Positions 6,752 through 15,225 of a DNA stretch of 49,198 bases are shown here, piece after piece. Each line of letters starts with the position of its first letter. Position 1 is the first letter of the stretch. Source of the DNA: a virus. The position numbers were made by a program, and so were the translations under genes. The stretch lies in the IMG/VR virus record IMGVR_UViG_3300014491_000005, positions 1 through 49,198 of that record. The stretch is one strand, 5' to 3'. The notes beneath the pieces are model-generated. The model was not told the origin of the DNA. It ran no database searches and saw nothing but the letters and a program-made list of their open reading frames with translations.

Positions 6752-8185
6752 TCAGAACGGGAACGCCAGAAGCGGGCCGCTTCCTTGCGCCGTTGGCTTC
6801 CGCAACTGGAGTGCGGCCAGGCCGATCGACCCGGTACCGGTGATGTTGGTGCCGCCTGGCTGTCCGGGCGTGAACGCGCCTGGTTGCGCCAGGCCCGGTA
6901 CGGCGGTGAACGACACCGATGCCGGGGCTACTGGCGGGTTTTCCGTCCCGGCCATCCCGGGCGTGGCCAGCCCGGCGCTGCCGGACGTGGTGATCGGCCC
7001 GGTCGGCATGCTGGCGGTCCCGGCCATGCCGAGCGTCCCGGCTTGGACGCTGCCGGTGGCGGTGTAGGGCCCAGTCGTTCCGGTCCCGGCCACGCCGGGT
7101 GCTGCGAGGCCCATGGTGCCGGTGGTGGTGAACGGGACAGCGACGGTCCCGGACGCGGCCAGGCTGGGCAGGGCGGCCGAGCCGCTGGCGCCGGTCGTCC
7201 CCGATTCGCTGGCTGTCCCGGCCATGCCAGGCGCGGCCAGGGCCGCCGATCCTGAACTGGTGACCGGGTTCGCGACCGTCCCTGTCGCGGACATGACCGC
7301 CGCGGGCGGGCCGGTGGTGCCGGTGCTGGTGAACGGGACGTTGCCCGTTCCGGCCGCGCCAGGCGTGGCCAGCTCGGCGCTGCCCGAGCTGGTGACCGTG
7401 TTCGTGACCGTGCCGGTGCCATTCAGGCTGGCCGTAGACAGCCCGGCTGTCCCGCTGCTGGTGAACGGGACAGCGACGGTCCCGGACACGCCCAGCGCCG
7501 CGAGGCCCGCGCTGCCGGTGCTGGTGAACGTCGTGGGCACCCGGGCGATCCAGATGCCGTTCGCCGAGTCCCCGGACGAACTGATGGCGATCAGTTTCGT
7601 CCAGGTCAGGCTTGTGGAATCGGAGACGGTGATGGTCTGGGTGCCCGACGCGCCGGACGAGTTCGGCGCGACGATCGCGACCAGGAGGGCGCCGGACGGC
7701 GGCGTGAACGACGCCGTGGTGACCGTTTCCGCTGTGGTGGTGTAAGCCACGGCCGGAGTCGACGAGTCCTCAGCCAGCGATGACCCGGCCGCGACCAGGA
7801 TCTCGGCTAGTACCAACTGGATCGCGTCGGCGCTGAAACCAGTAGGTGCGCTCGCGCCTACGGTGACCGCAGTGCCGCCAGTCGTCGTCGCCGACGTGCG
7901 GCCGGTGCCGTACGTGGTGGGGTTACCGGCCTGGTTGACGTTCTCGCGCAAGGTCGTCGCACCGTTGGCGGTGAACGTGCTGCTGCTGCCGTACGCCGAG
8001 ATCGAGGCGTAGACCCATGACCCGGTGGCGTTGGGTGTGATGCTCAACTGCGGTGTGGTGATGGTGACTGAGCTGCCTGTCTTGCCGTTCTGGGTGGCCG
8101 CCGCCCCGGTCACGACCCGGACATCGAGGGCGATGCCGTTCATATCGCCGGAGCCGCCCTGCGTGGCGGTGACCGTCATGGCCAT
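6752..8185 (-). CDS. Repeat-rich tail fibre protein
   Basis: A 477-residue protein. Residues 1-215 form a beta-rich head domain starting AMTVTATQGGSGDMNGIALD that is clearly paralogous to the N-terminus of the GH16 protein encoded at 9339-11435. From about residue 217 to the end there are about eleven degenerate units of 21-27 residues with the pattern TSSGSAGLA-x-x-G-x-AGT, low in charge and rich in G, S, T and A. Two copies of the same unit occur in the neighbouring fibre protein. The repeats probably build an extended fibrous shaft. No catalytic motif or chaperone domain is visible. Ribosome binding site GAGAGG precedes the ATG. Confidence 0.75.
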   Translation of the reverse strand: MAMTVTATQGGSGDMNGIALDVRVVTGAAATQNGKTGSSVTITTPQLSITPNATGSWVYASISAYGSSSTFTANGATTLRENVNQAGNPTTYGTGRTSATTTGGTAVTVGASAPTGFSADAIQLVLAEILVAAGSSLAEDSSTPAVAYTTTAETVTTASFTPPSGALLVAIVAPNSSGASGTQTITVSDSTSLTWTKLIAISSSGDSANGIWIARVPTTFTSTGSAGLAALGVSGTVAVPFTSSGTAGLSTASLNGTGTVTNTVTSSGSAELATPGAAGTGNVPFTSTGTTGPPAAVMSATGTVANPVTSSGSAALAAPGMAGTASESGTTGASGSAALPSLAASGTVAVPFTTTGTMGLAAPGVAGTGTTGPYTATGSVQAGTLGMAGTASMPTGPITTSGSAGLATPGMAGTENPPVAPASVSFTAVPGLAQPGAFTPGQPGGTNITGTGSIGLAALQLRKPTAQGSGPLLAFPF

Positions 8186-8256
8186 GCGTGATCACCTCTC
8201 TGCCGGGGCTGGCTGCCGCTCCTTTCCCGGGGCCAGGCCCACTCCCCCGGTGCCGG

Positions 8257-9342
8257 TCAGCCGATCGCGTAGGCGACCGTGCTCGCGTCGGCGCCATTGC
8301 TTGAGGTGATGGTGAACGACACGCCTGGGACACGGGCCGAGACCCGCAGCCATCCGGGGGTGCCGCCGTCTGCCTGGCTGGTCAGGTAGATCAGCGAGTT
8401 GGCGGTGATCGTGGAGCAGGTGACGGTCGCTGTCCCCCCGGACAAGACCGTGGTCCCCCGGACCGCCTGCAACGCCTTCAGCGACGCCCGTGAGACCACC
8501 TGTACGACGGTGAATCCGGCCCCGTGAGCGACCGGTGCCGCGCCGTCCGCGCCGCGGGTCACCGTCCACGTCTGGGAACCGGTCCCGCCTGGGCAGGCGG
8601 TGATGAGGAATATCTCGGACGGGGCGACCGGATCCGCAGCGTAGAAGAACGTCTGCGGGGTGCCGCTGGGCGATGCGGCAGCGAACGGCACCGACACGAA
8701 CACCGTCCACGTTTCCACAGTGCCCGCGGGCGGCGCATCGGTCCCGCCGGAGGTCACCACCCCGGCCGGGATGTCCGCGAACACTTCCATCTGCGGCGGG
8801 ATCACGCCACCGGACGCGGCCAGTGCGGCCAGGGCCGCCGAGCCGGTGGAAGTGACCGGGACGACGGGGCCGCCCGCACCGGACGCGCTCAGCGCGGCCA
8901 GGGCCGCCGAGCCGGTGGAAGTGACCGCGCCCGCGGCTTCGGTGCCGCCGAGGACCTCGACGGCGAGGATCGTGTACTGCATCGACGGGGCGGACAAGCC
9001 GACCGTCTGCGCCCCGGCCGCCCCAGCGTCGGGGTAATAGGCGACGTAGGCGGCGTATTCCGACGCGCTGTAGGAGTACACCTGCTCGTACCCATTGCCG
9101 GCGCTGGGCGTGACCCCGTTGACCGTCAGCCAGGCCCGCGAGCTGCCGTTATTGGCGTCGGCGTCCAGGACCAGGACGGCAATCGCTGAATGGTTCTGGG
9201 TGGTGGTGATGGTCAGCGACGGCGCGCCAGATCCGGTAGCCGACGCCGAAGCCCCGGTCCCGGGCGACCCGGAGAACGCCAGGGCGATGTCACCCCATAG
9301 GCCAGTGCCGCTGCTGGACTCCGACAGCGCGTAGCCGGTCAT
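8257..9342 (-). CDS. Minor tail / fibre-tip protein
   Basis: A 361-residue protein. Residues 1-135 form a beta domain (YALSESSSGTGLWGDIALAF); two copies of the VTSTGSAALAAL repeat follow (about 138-180); then the module VFADIPAGVVTSGGTDAPPA with TWTVTRGADGAAPVAHGAGF, common in actinophage tail proteins; the C-terminus (TVLSGGTATVTCSTITANS) resembles the small beta-sandwich tips of phage fibres. I set the start at the ATG at 9342 because it overlaps the previous stop as ATGA. Likely part of the adsorption apparatus. The repeat is shared with the 477-residue neighbour, evidence of module exchange. Confidence 0.75.
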   Translation of the reverse strand: MTGYALSESSSGTGLWGDIALAFSGSPGTGASASATGSGAPSLTITTTQNHSAIAVLVLDADANNGSSRAWLTVNGVTPSAGNGYEQVYSYSASEYAAYVAYYPDAGAAGAQTVGLSAPSMQYTILAVEVLGGTEAAGAVTSTGSAALAALSASGAGGPVVPVTSTGSAALAALAASGGVIPPQMEVFADIPAGVVTSGGTDAPPAGTVETWTVFVSVPFAAASPSGTPQTFFYAADPVAPSEIFLITACPGGTGSQTWTVTRGADGAAPVAHGAGFTVVQVVSRASLKALQAVRGTTVLSGGTATVTCSTITANSLIYLTSQADGGTPGWLRVSARVPGVSFTITSSNGADASTVAYAIG

Positions 9343-11435
9343 GCCTGTGTCCAGACGCGGACGTAGTCGATCATCCACGGGGTCGCGCCGCCGCTGCCGG
9401 TAGGCTCGTATCCCGCGAGAATCTGGAACAGAATGTTGAGGTACTGCGGAGTGGCCCACTGGGCTTCGCATTCAGCGGCGGTCGGGGAGTTGTCGGTGAC
9501 CTCGACGCCATCGATCCACATCGTCATCGTCGAATAGGTGAATTCGATCGTGTACGTGTGGTACGCCAGGCTCAGGTCGGTGGTCTGGAGAGACGTCGGC
9601 GCGGACGACGATCCGTTGTAGGTCGACGCTTCGTGCAGGTGGAACTCGTACGACGCACCGGTACAGTCGTTGCCAAGCTGCTCCCAGGCGTCGATCTCTT
9701 CGTAGTAGCCACTGTCGGGGTAGTCGGGGACGTCGCTGTTACCGGCGTTGTAGAAGCCCACGAACGCCCAGTAGCCAGCGGCCGCCGCGCTCGGGCCGGG
9801 CATCCGGGCCTTCATCTCGACCACGATGCTCGCGGCCTGGATGACCGTGCTCGCGATGTCCGACGGCACGCTGTAGCTGGTGTTCGGGGTGATGTTCATG
9901 ATGCCAGCGGTGTTGACGCCGCCGGACTCTGACGTGGACGTGTGGCCACCTGAGTTGTAGCTCGCACCATCCGGGCCGTCGCCGGATGCGTAGCAGCTCA
10001 TCGTCATGCCGCCGCCAGCAGGGAACGCCAGCGCGCCCTTGCCGTAGAACTCGATCGCGCCCGCGCCGCTGGAGTCGGTGAACGACGTGCCGGTGTAGCC
10101 GGTGCCACCGGGAGAGGACGGGCCGTAGAACCACCCGACGTTCCACTTCTGCGCGCTCAGCCCGTTCGTGTTACCCGACATGCCGGTGGCGTCGTTGAAC
10201 TCATCGTTCCACGCGAGGGTCCAGGAGCCCGAGGGGCCGTTCGGCTGCGTGCCGGCGGCGGCGTCCACGGTGAGAGACAGGGACGCGGTGGCGGTGTTAC
10301 CGGCAGAGTCGGTGACTTCGGCCGTGAAGCTGCTGCTGCCGGTCTCGCCGCTTGTTGGCGTGCCTGAGATAACTCCCGTGGAGCTGTTCAGCGCTGCCCA
10401 GACCGGCAGCGCGCCAGCCGATACCGTCCAGGTGAAGCCGGTATCCGAGCCGCCCGTGGCCGTAAGCGTCGAGGAGTACGCGGTGCCCGCCGTCGCGGCC
10501 GGAAGGCTCGCCGTGGTCACTTGCAGCGCGCTGGCCACCGCCGACCACACGTACCCCGCGCAGAACCCGGACACCGCCGACGACTTGTCCAGGCCGAGCC
10601 CCGCCGGGCCGCCCGCCGGGATACCCAGCGTCGTCGTGGAGCTCTGGGTGCCGCCGAGCACCACCAGCACGTCCCCGGCGGGGAGCGGGACCGTCTGCGT
10701 CTTCGGGCTCGCGGCCGACACCCAATCCGGGCTGGGCGAGTAGGCGGCAACGAAAACCGGGGGCGTCAGCTCGGTAGATGGCACCACAGCCGTCCATATG
10801 GACACGACCTCGTAGGTCGCTGAGCCAACGGTCTGGGTATCGGAGGCCTGCTTGGTCCACGTCAGGCCCGATGAGTCGCTGACCGTGACGGCCATCGAGT
10901 TCGTGCCGTCCCCCGTGCAGTTCGCGACCACCTGCGCGACCAGGATGCTCCCCGCGGGCGGGCTGAAGCTGGCCGTGGTGAGCGTCTCAGCCGTGGTGGT
11001 ATCGACCGCGGCCGGACTGGAGGAGTCCTCAGCGAGTCCGGTCCCGGCCTTGATCTCCAGCAGGGCGATACTCAGGAGGCCAGCCGTCTCGGCCGGCGCG
11101 GTAGCGCCGACCGAGACCGGTGCGCCGGACGTGGTCGTGGCGGTGAGGCGGAACGTCCCGTAGGCCACCCCGTCGCCGGTGTCGCTCGTGTTCTGGGAGA
11201 ACGTCGTGCCGGTCGCCGCGGTGAACGCGGTGGACACGTTCGCGTTGTAAACCGCGCCGTAGACGTAGCTGCCGGTGGCGGCGGGGGTGATCGGCAGTTC
11301 CGGTGCGGTGACCGTGCCGGATGAGGCGGTCGCACCGATCGGGCTGGCCGCCTGCCCCGTGACCACTCGGACGGTAAGGGCCATCCCATCGAAAGCACCC
11401 GTACCGGATTGGGCGGCGGTGACCGTCAGCGACAT
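9339..11435 (-). CDS. Tail protein with GH16-like glycanase (depolymerase) domain
   Basis: A 698-residue multidomain protein. Residues 1-215 are a virion-attachment-type beta domain paralogous to the fibre at 6752-8185; 225-300 is a linker domain; 302-391 resembles a putative Ig domain (LPAATAGTAYSSTLTATGG, STGVISGTPT); 403-698 looks like a family 16 glycoside hydrolase, opening WTLAWNDEFND and carrying the signature E580-I-D582-A-W-E585, the beta-bulge ExDxxE catalytic form. GH16 enzymes hydrolyse beta-1,3/1,4-glucans and related polysaccharides with retention. As part of the tail it would degrade a surface glycan during adsorption. The substrate cannot be read from the sequence. Confidence 0.82.
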   Translation of the reverse strand: MSLTVTAAQSGTGAFDGMALTVRVVTGQAASPIGATASSGTVTAPELPITPAATGSYVYGAVYNANVSTAFTAATGTTFSQNTSDTGDGVAYGTFRLTATTTSGAPVSVGATAPAETAGLLSIALLEIKAGTGLAEDSSSPAAVDTTTAETLTTASFSPPAGSILVAQVVANCTGDGTNSMAVTVSDSSGLTWTKQASDTQTVGSATYEVVSIWTAVVPSTELTPPVFVAAYSPSPDWVSAASPKTQTVPLPAGDVLVVLGGTQSSTTTLGIPAGGPAGLGLDKSSAVSGFCAGYVWSAVASALQVTTASLPAATAGTAYSSTLTATGGSDTGFTWTVSAGALPVWAALNSSTGVISGTPTSGETGSSSFTAEVTDSAGNTATASLSLTVDAAAGTQPNGPSGSWTLAWNDEFNDATGMSGNTNGLSAQKWNVGWFYGPSSPGGTGYTGTSFTDSSGAGAIEFYGKGALAFPAGGGMTMSCYASGDGPDGASYNSGGHTSTSESGGVNTAGIMNITPNTSYSVPSDIASTVIQAASIVVEMKARMPGPSAAAAGYWAFVGFYNAGNSDVPDYPDSGYYEEIDAWEQLGNDCTGASYEFHLHEASTYNGSSSAPTSLQTTDLSLAYHTYTIEFTYSTMTMWIDGVEVTDNSPTAAECEAQWATPQYLNILFQILAGYEPTGSGGATPWMIDYVRVWTQA

Positions 11436-11460
11436 GGCCTCTGCCTCTCTGTGCCGCCGG

Positions 11461-11889
11461 TCAGCTGCCGGTCTCGGACATGGTGATTGCGAACGCCGAG
11501 CAGGACACGGTCGCGCCGGAGGTGATCGACAGGGACGACAGGTTGAGGTCCGCGCCGGACGTGCCCACGGTCCCGGTCGCGACCGTCGTCCCCCCCGAGG
11601 TGACCAGCGCGAACCACCCGGCGGTGCCGGTCGCTGCGGCGGTCCCCGACGTGATCGTGGTCGCGGTCGCGGTCACCGTCCCGCTAGCGGCGGTGGCGGC
11701 GGCGAACGCGGTCGCCGAGAACGCCAGCGTCGCCAGCAGTACCTGACCGCTGCCGGTCAGCGAGCCGTTCAGCGCCGGCTGCGTACCCGAATAAATCTCG
11801 ATCCGGCCGAAGGGCGAGCTGCCGTTCAGCAGCGCCGTGACCGCGTTGACAGCCGCCTCGGTGGTGGCGTCGTACCAGAGCGAAGACAT
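11461..11889 (-). CDS. Small tail protein
   Basis: A 142-residue protein beginning MSSLWYDATTEAAVNAVTAL, with the segment IEIYSGTQPALNGSLTGSG followed by Ala/Thr-rich beta strands. The GTQP motif followed by LLATLAFS is familiar from small actinophage tail or baseplate proteins of unknown function. It lies between fibre genes and directly follows the 41-residue gene. Probably a structural component of the tail tip. Confidence 0.7.
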   Translation of the reverse strand: MSSLWYDATTEAAVNAVTALLNGSSPFGRIEIYSGTQPALNGSLTGSGQVLLATLAFSATAFAAATAASGTVTATATTITSGTAAATGTAGWFALVTSGGTTVATGTVGTSGADLNLSSLSITSGATVSCSAFAITMSETGS

Positions 11890-12015
11890 CTACTTGCCGT
11901 CCTTTCGGGGAGGCAGCGGCAGGCGGAGCCCGCCGGATGCGGTGATCACGGGGGGCGCGGCGGCGGTGTCCTCGCCGGGCGTTTCGCCGGGGGCCGGCTG
12001 GGGGTCGTCGGGCAT
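11890..12015 (-). CDS. 41-residue acidic/proline-rich peptide
   Basis: A short frame from the ATG at 12015 (preceded by GGGAG) to a TAG immediately before the next gene's start. The product is Pro-rich (MPDDPQPAPGETPGED at the start, LPLPPRKDGK at the end). It fits exactly between two genes and has its own ribosome binding site, which is the case for its being real. No function can be assigned; such peptides in tail operons can be virion accessory proteins. Confidence 0.5.
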   Translation of the reverse strand: MPDDPQPAPGETPGEDTAAAPPVITASGGLRLPLPPRKDGK

Positions 12016-12056
12016 CGAAAGGGCTCCCATCGGGGCTGATTCCGGGCATGGCGAAA

Positions 12057-12084
12057 CAGCCGCCCGCGCGGCGCGCGGCGGCTG
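12057..12084 (-). terminator. Intercistronic hairpin
   Basis: On the minus strand CAGCCGCC (12084-12077) pairs with GGCGGCTG (12064-12057), with extra CGCG pairing inside, followed by TTTCGCCATGCCCG. The T-tract is short, so partial termination or a stabilising hairpin is likely. Confidence 0.45.
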
Positions 12085-12109
12085 AACTAGGGGATGAAAG
12101 GGAGGCGGG

Positions 12110-12526
12110 TCAGAAGCCGGACGTCATGCCGGCGTACATCCATTTGCCGAGATCGGCGGAGTAAACGAACCCGATGAGGTCCCGCCTGTTCGGCGACGTG
12201 GTGAGCACGGGCGGTGTGTTGCTGACGCCGCTGGTGCTCCCGAAGTCGAACACCGCAGCCCATGTGACCGTCCGGCCGCCGGCCGAATCCTGCACCAGCT
12301 CGAAGGTGATCTTCTGCCCGTCGCTGGGGCTGGCCGGGGCGGCTACAGCCGTGTTGCCGGTGAGTTCGACCCGGAAATGGCCACCTAGTGACACGTCGAT
12401 GGCCAGCGTTGCCGCGTAGACCAGGGTGACGACCGCGGTGACGATTGAGGTGCCGTCGAGCGGCCCGGTCATGGTGTCGCCGGTCTTGTTCACCTTGTTG
12501 ACCGCGCCGTACCCGCTCGCGCTCAA
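12110..12526 (-). CDS. Tail fibre-like protein
   Basis: A 138-residue protein whose N-terminus carries VNKTGDTMTGPL, the short repeat found in many phage tail fibres. The rest is a beta-rich domain (HFRVELTGNTAVAAPASPSD, KITFELVQDSAGGRTVTW) ending in WMYAGMTSGF, resembling phage proteins that present a small C-terminal sandwich domain. The TTG start at 12526 follows GGGAGGGG at six bases. Likely a minor tail protein involved in host contact. Confidence 0.75.
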   Translation of the reverse strand: MSASGYGAVNKVNKTGDTMTGPLDGTSIVTAVVTLVYAATLAIDVSLGGHFRVELTGNTAVAAPASPSDGQKITFELVQDSAGGRTVTWAAVFDFGSTSGVSNTPPVLTTSPNRRDLIGFVYSADLGKWMYAGMTSGF

Positions 12527-12554
12527 ACCGGCCCCCTCCCCCCGGCCACGCGGG

Positions 12555-12863
12555 TCACGTCAGCTTCCCGAGGATCACGTACGTCTTGCTGACCCCGACC
12601 GGGATGACAAGCACCTGGTCCCCGGCCGCCGGCGTGTAGGAGGCGAGGTGCTGGCATGGGCCGGACAGCGCGGCCGAACCGTTGATCAGCACGTTCGGGT
12701 CACCGGTGCCGGTGTAGGCCGGGTCGACCTGGGCGGGCAGCGCGGCCAGCGGGAACCCTGAATCGATGCCCGCGGTGCGGGTCTGGAGTTTGCGGACATC
12801 CCGTTGCAGGCTGGCCATCGAGGCCGCGAAACGTTGCTGGAGCGTGGGCGCATGCTGCGTCAC
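12555..12863 (-). CDS. Small tail/baseplate protein
   Basis: A 102-residue protein beginning TQHAPTLQQRFAASMASLQR followed by DVRKLQTRTAGIDSG and a beta domain with VLINGSAALSGPCQHL and SKTYVILGKLT. The arrangement, a short coiled coil then a sandwich domain, is familiar from actinophage tail-tip genes. The GTG at 12863 is chosen because it opens the coiled coil and lies within a few bases of the preceding gene's end. Confidence 0.7.
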   Translation of the reverse strand: MTQHAPTLQQRFAASMASLQRDVRKLQTRTAGIDSGFPLAALPAQVDPAYTGTGDPNVLINGSAALSGPCQHLASYTPAAGDQVLVIPVGVSKTYVILGKLT

Positions 12864-12874
12864 CCCGGCACCCC

Positions 12875-14092
12875 CTAGCTGCTGACGTCGACGCTGGAGG
12901 TCTGCAACTGGATGTATTCGGACTGCTGCGGGCCGGGCGGGTACAGCGTCCACCCGGTGATCCGCACCGGCACCTGCAAGCCCGGCAGGACGGTGCCGCC
13001 GCTGGTTTTGGGGGGATGCAACGGGGAGGTGGCCACGAAATCGCAGGCGTCCCCGAGCACGATGTCCTTGACCGATGGGTAGTTGCCGCCGCCGACGTTG
13101 ATCGTCGGGATCGTCATCCCTTCGGTGTAGATCGCCAGCTCGCCGTCCGCGAACGAATCCACCTGCGCCTGGCTGGTCACATAGGAGCCGTCCCAGCTGA
13201 TCGTCGATTCCATCAGCGGATACCCGGCGTCCAGGTCAGCGACGTCAGCGCCGTGCGGCCATTGGGACTGCCATTGGAGTTCCGCGCCGTTCGGCGGCGC
13301 GGTCGCCCAGATGTAGTTGGCGCCCTGGCTGCCGGTGCGCTGATACCCGTAGTCGATCGCATTGCCGGGATAGACCAGCGAGAACCCAGCCTCGCCAAGT
13401 GTCCGGCCCAACTGCTGATAGCCGAGCCGCACGAATGTCGCCAGGTTCCCGTTCTCATCCAAGCCCGGCTGGAAGACGTACTCGAAGTTCCCCGACGAGC
13501 ACATGTCCGACCAGGCATCCGTGACCTGCGTCAAATCGCTGTAGGTGTAGGAGGCGGTCCACGGCACCCCGGCCGTCACGTTCTGCGGCGAGACCAGGCC
13601 CGCGATGCCGCCGTTGGACGCCACGTATGCGAGGTAGGCGGCCGGCCGGGTCGCTGGCGGCGACACACCGGTCTCGATGTAGCTGGACTGCTTGGTTTGC
13701 CCGTAGTTCACGAGGTCGAGGAACACGGTGAACAGGTCGATTTGGGCGTATTCGAGAGTGTCGGTGATCAGCCGGTGGGAGAACACCGAGTCGATGGTTT
13801 GCGCGGAGATCGAAAGGTTCCCCTGGGCGCGGGTCATGTCCGGCCAATCCCACACCACCCCATTCCAGACGGGGTAGTCGTCCGCGAGTACCCACAGGAC
13901 CGCGCGGCGGCATTCCAGCGCCGCGACGAACGGCCCGTTCAGCGGGTACAGCTCTTGCAGGTTCAGGGTGCCGGACAGGCTCCCGGACCCGTTGAGCTGC
14001 ATCGAACACGATTGGACGGTCAGCGGGATCGCATCGGAAAGCACTTCCCCGGTGATCAGATCCGTCGAAAGGTACTTGTAGGCGGTGCTCAT
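12875..14092 (-). CDS. Minor tail / baseplate protein (Gp37-like)
   Basis: A 405-residue protein with features of the siphovirus ReqiPepy6 Gp37-like group: an N-terminal domain (YKYLSTDLITGEVLSDAIPL, LNGSGSLSGTLNL), the central WNGVVWDWPD segment and a C-terminal region with PVRITGWTLYPPGP. It probably acts as the tail-hub component (Tal-like) next to Dit. The ATG at 14092 overlaps the stop of the preceding gene (ATGA). No lysozyme or peptidase motif is visible. Confidence 0.72.
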   Translation of the reverse strand: MSTAYKYLSTDLITGEVLSDAIPLTVQSCSMQLNGSGSLSGTLNLQELYPLNGPFVAALECRRAVLWVLADDYPVWNGVVWDWPDMTRAQGNLSISAQTIDSVFSHRLITDTLEYAQIDLFTVFLDLVNYGQTKQSSYIETGVSPPATRPAAYLAYVASNGGIAGLVSPQNVTAGVPWTASYTYSDLTQVTDAWSDMCSSGNFEYVFQPGLDENGNLATFVRLGYQQLGRTLGEAGFSLVYPGNAIDYGYQRTGSQGANYIWATAPPNGAELQWQSQWPHGADVADLDAGYPLMESTISWDGSYVTSQAQVDSFADGELAIYTEGMTIPTINVGGGNYPSVKDIVLGDACDFVATSPLHPPKTSGGTVLPGLQVPVRITGWTLYPPGPQQSEYIQLQTSSVDVSS

Positions 14093-15159
14093 TGGCAGAC
14101 GGGCCTGATCCGCAGGATCATCGGCGAGATCGACGACGCGAAAATGTTGCCGTTGAACGCGGACGCCAGGGCTTTCCATGCGATCGTGTGCTCGCCCGCA
14201 CTGGGTGTGTTGCCGAGCGGGCCGCCCGTGCAGTAGAAGATCGACCCGCCCGAGCGGGTGTTGCCGTCCCCGTTCGGGCAGTCGATCCACGCCTGGTAGG
14301 CCAGCGTCGAGTCGATGTAAATCTGCATCTGGATCCGCGACTCGACACCTTCACCGTCCGCGCTGTCGATCCCGGACCAGGTGATCGTGATCTCCAGGTC
14401 CGTTTGGCCGTCCGTCGTCACGGTCTCGGACAGGACTGTGGCCTCACCGCTGATCAGGATGTTCTGGCCGCTGGTTTTCGCGGCGGTGACCGGCGCGAAC
14501 GGAAGCAGATGCGGCTGCTGCACACCGGACGGGGTGTTGTGCGCCAGGCGGCCGGATTGCCGGTCATGGATGTAGGCGCCGGGGTAACCGGCCGGGACAC
14601 CCCCGCCGGTAAGCCCGTAGGTCGGCAGGATGCCGCCTGCGGTGACCGTCAAGTTCACCAGCGACGCGATGTTCCCGGCCGTGATCGTCGCCGAACCAGC
14701 CGGGACCGTGACCTCGTACAGGGACAGCGAGTTCGCGGGCAGCCCAGGCGCGGACGGGTTGGGTGCGGCCGTGCCGGTGAGGATCTGGACTTCCGCGAAC
14801 GAAGTGTTGTTGCCGTTGTCGACGACGGTCGCGCACACCAGGTCGATCCGCGGGTTGGACGGGTCCGCCGCAGCGACCGGCAGTGTGCCGCTGGTCATCA
14901 TCGCGACGAGATAGCCGCCTTGCGTGGATCCGGAACTGTTGGCGATCAGGCAGTTCCCGGCCGCCACGTTCACGGTCATCCCGGCGCCAGGTGTGACGGC
15001 CAGCTCACCCGATCCAGGGATGACGCCTTGGTGGACCTGGTTGGGTGGGCCGCTGTTGAGCCAGGTTGGGCCGATGCCGAACGTGCGGCCGAGCAGGGCG
15101 TTGAACGTTTCACCGTCCAGCCACAAGCAGAAACCGAGGTTGATGCTGGGCATGGTCAC
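14089..15159 (-). CDS. Minor tail protein
   Basis: A 356-residue beta-rich protein. The N-terminal half (FCLWLDGETFNALLGRTFG, VIPGSGELAVTPGAGMTVNV, GNCLIANSS) matches the domain common to actinophage upper-baseplate proteins that carry receptor-binding modules; the C-terminal half is a jelly-roll-like domain (TLAYQAWIDCPNGDGNTRSG). Two or more ATG/GTG codons compete; the GTG at 15159 is eight bases after GGAGG and is preferred. It overlaps the next gene by ATGA. Confidence 0.72.
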   Translation of the reverse strand: MTMPSINLGFCLWLDGETFNALLGRTFGIGPTWLNSGPPNQVHQGVIPGSGELAVTPGAGMTVNVAAGNCLIANSSGSTQGGYLVAMMTSGTLPVAAADPSNPRIDLVCATVVDNGNNTSFAEVQILTGTAAPNPSAPGLPANSLSLYEVTVPAGSATITAGNIASLVNLTVTAGGILPTYGLTGGGVPAGYPGAYIHDRQSGRLAHNTPSGVQQPHLLPFAPVTAAKTSGQNILISGEATVLSETVTTDGQTDLEITITWSGIDSADGEGVESRIQMQIYIDSTLAYQAWIDCPNGDGNTRSGGSIFYCTGGPLGNTPSAGEHTIAWKALASAFNGNIFASSISPMILRIRPVCQ

Positions 15160-15225
15160 CCGCGCCACCTCCATTCAATCGGGATTGCGTGAGGCAGCGC
15201 GCCGTGCGGTCGGCGACCGCACGGG

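Noticed and set aside
6752-9342. Fibre repeats as a diversity-generating retroelement target
   Set aside because: No reverse transcriptase, template repeat or accessory gene is visible in the window.
13016-15192. Two plus-strand frames of over 360 residues opposite tail genes
   Set aside because: Arg/Gly/Val-rich shadow translations with no domain; minus-strand tail proteins fit operon structure.
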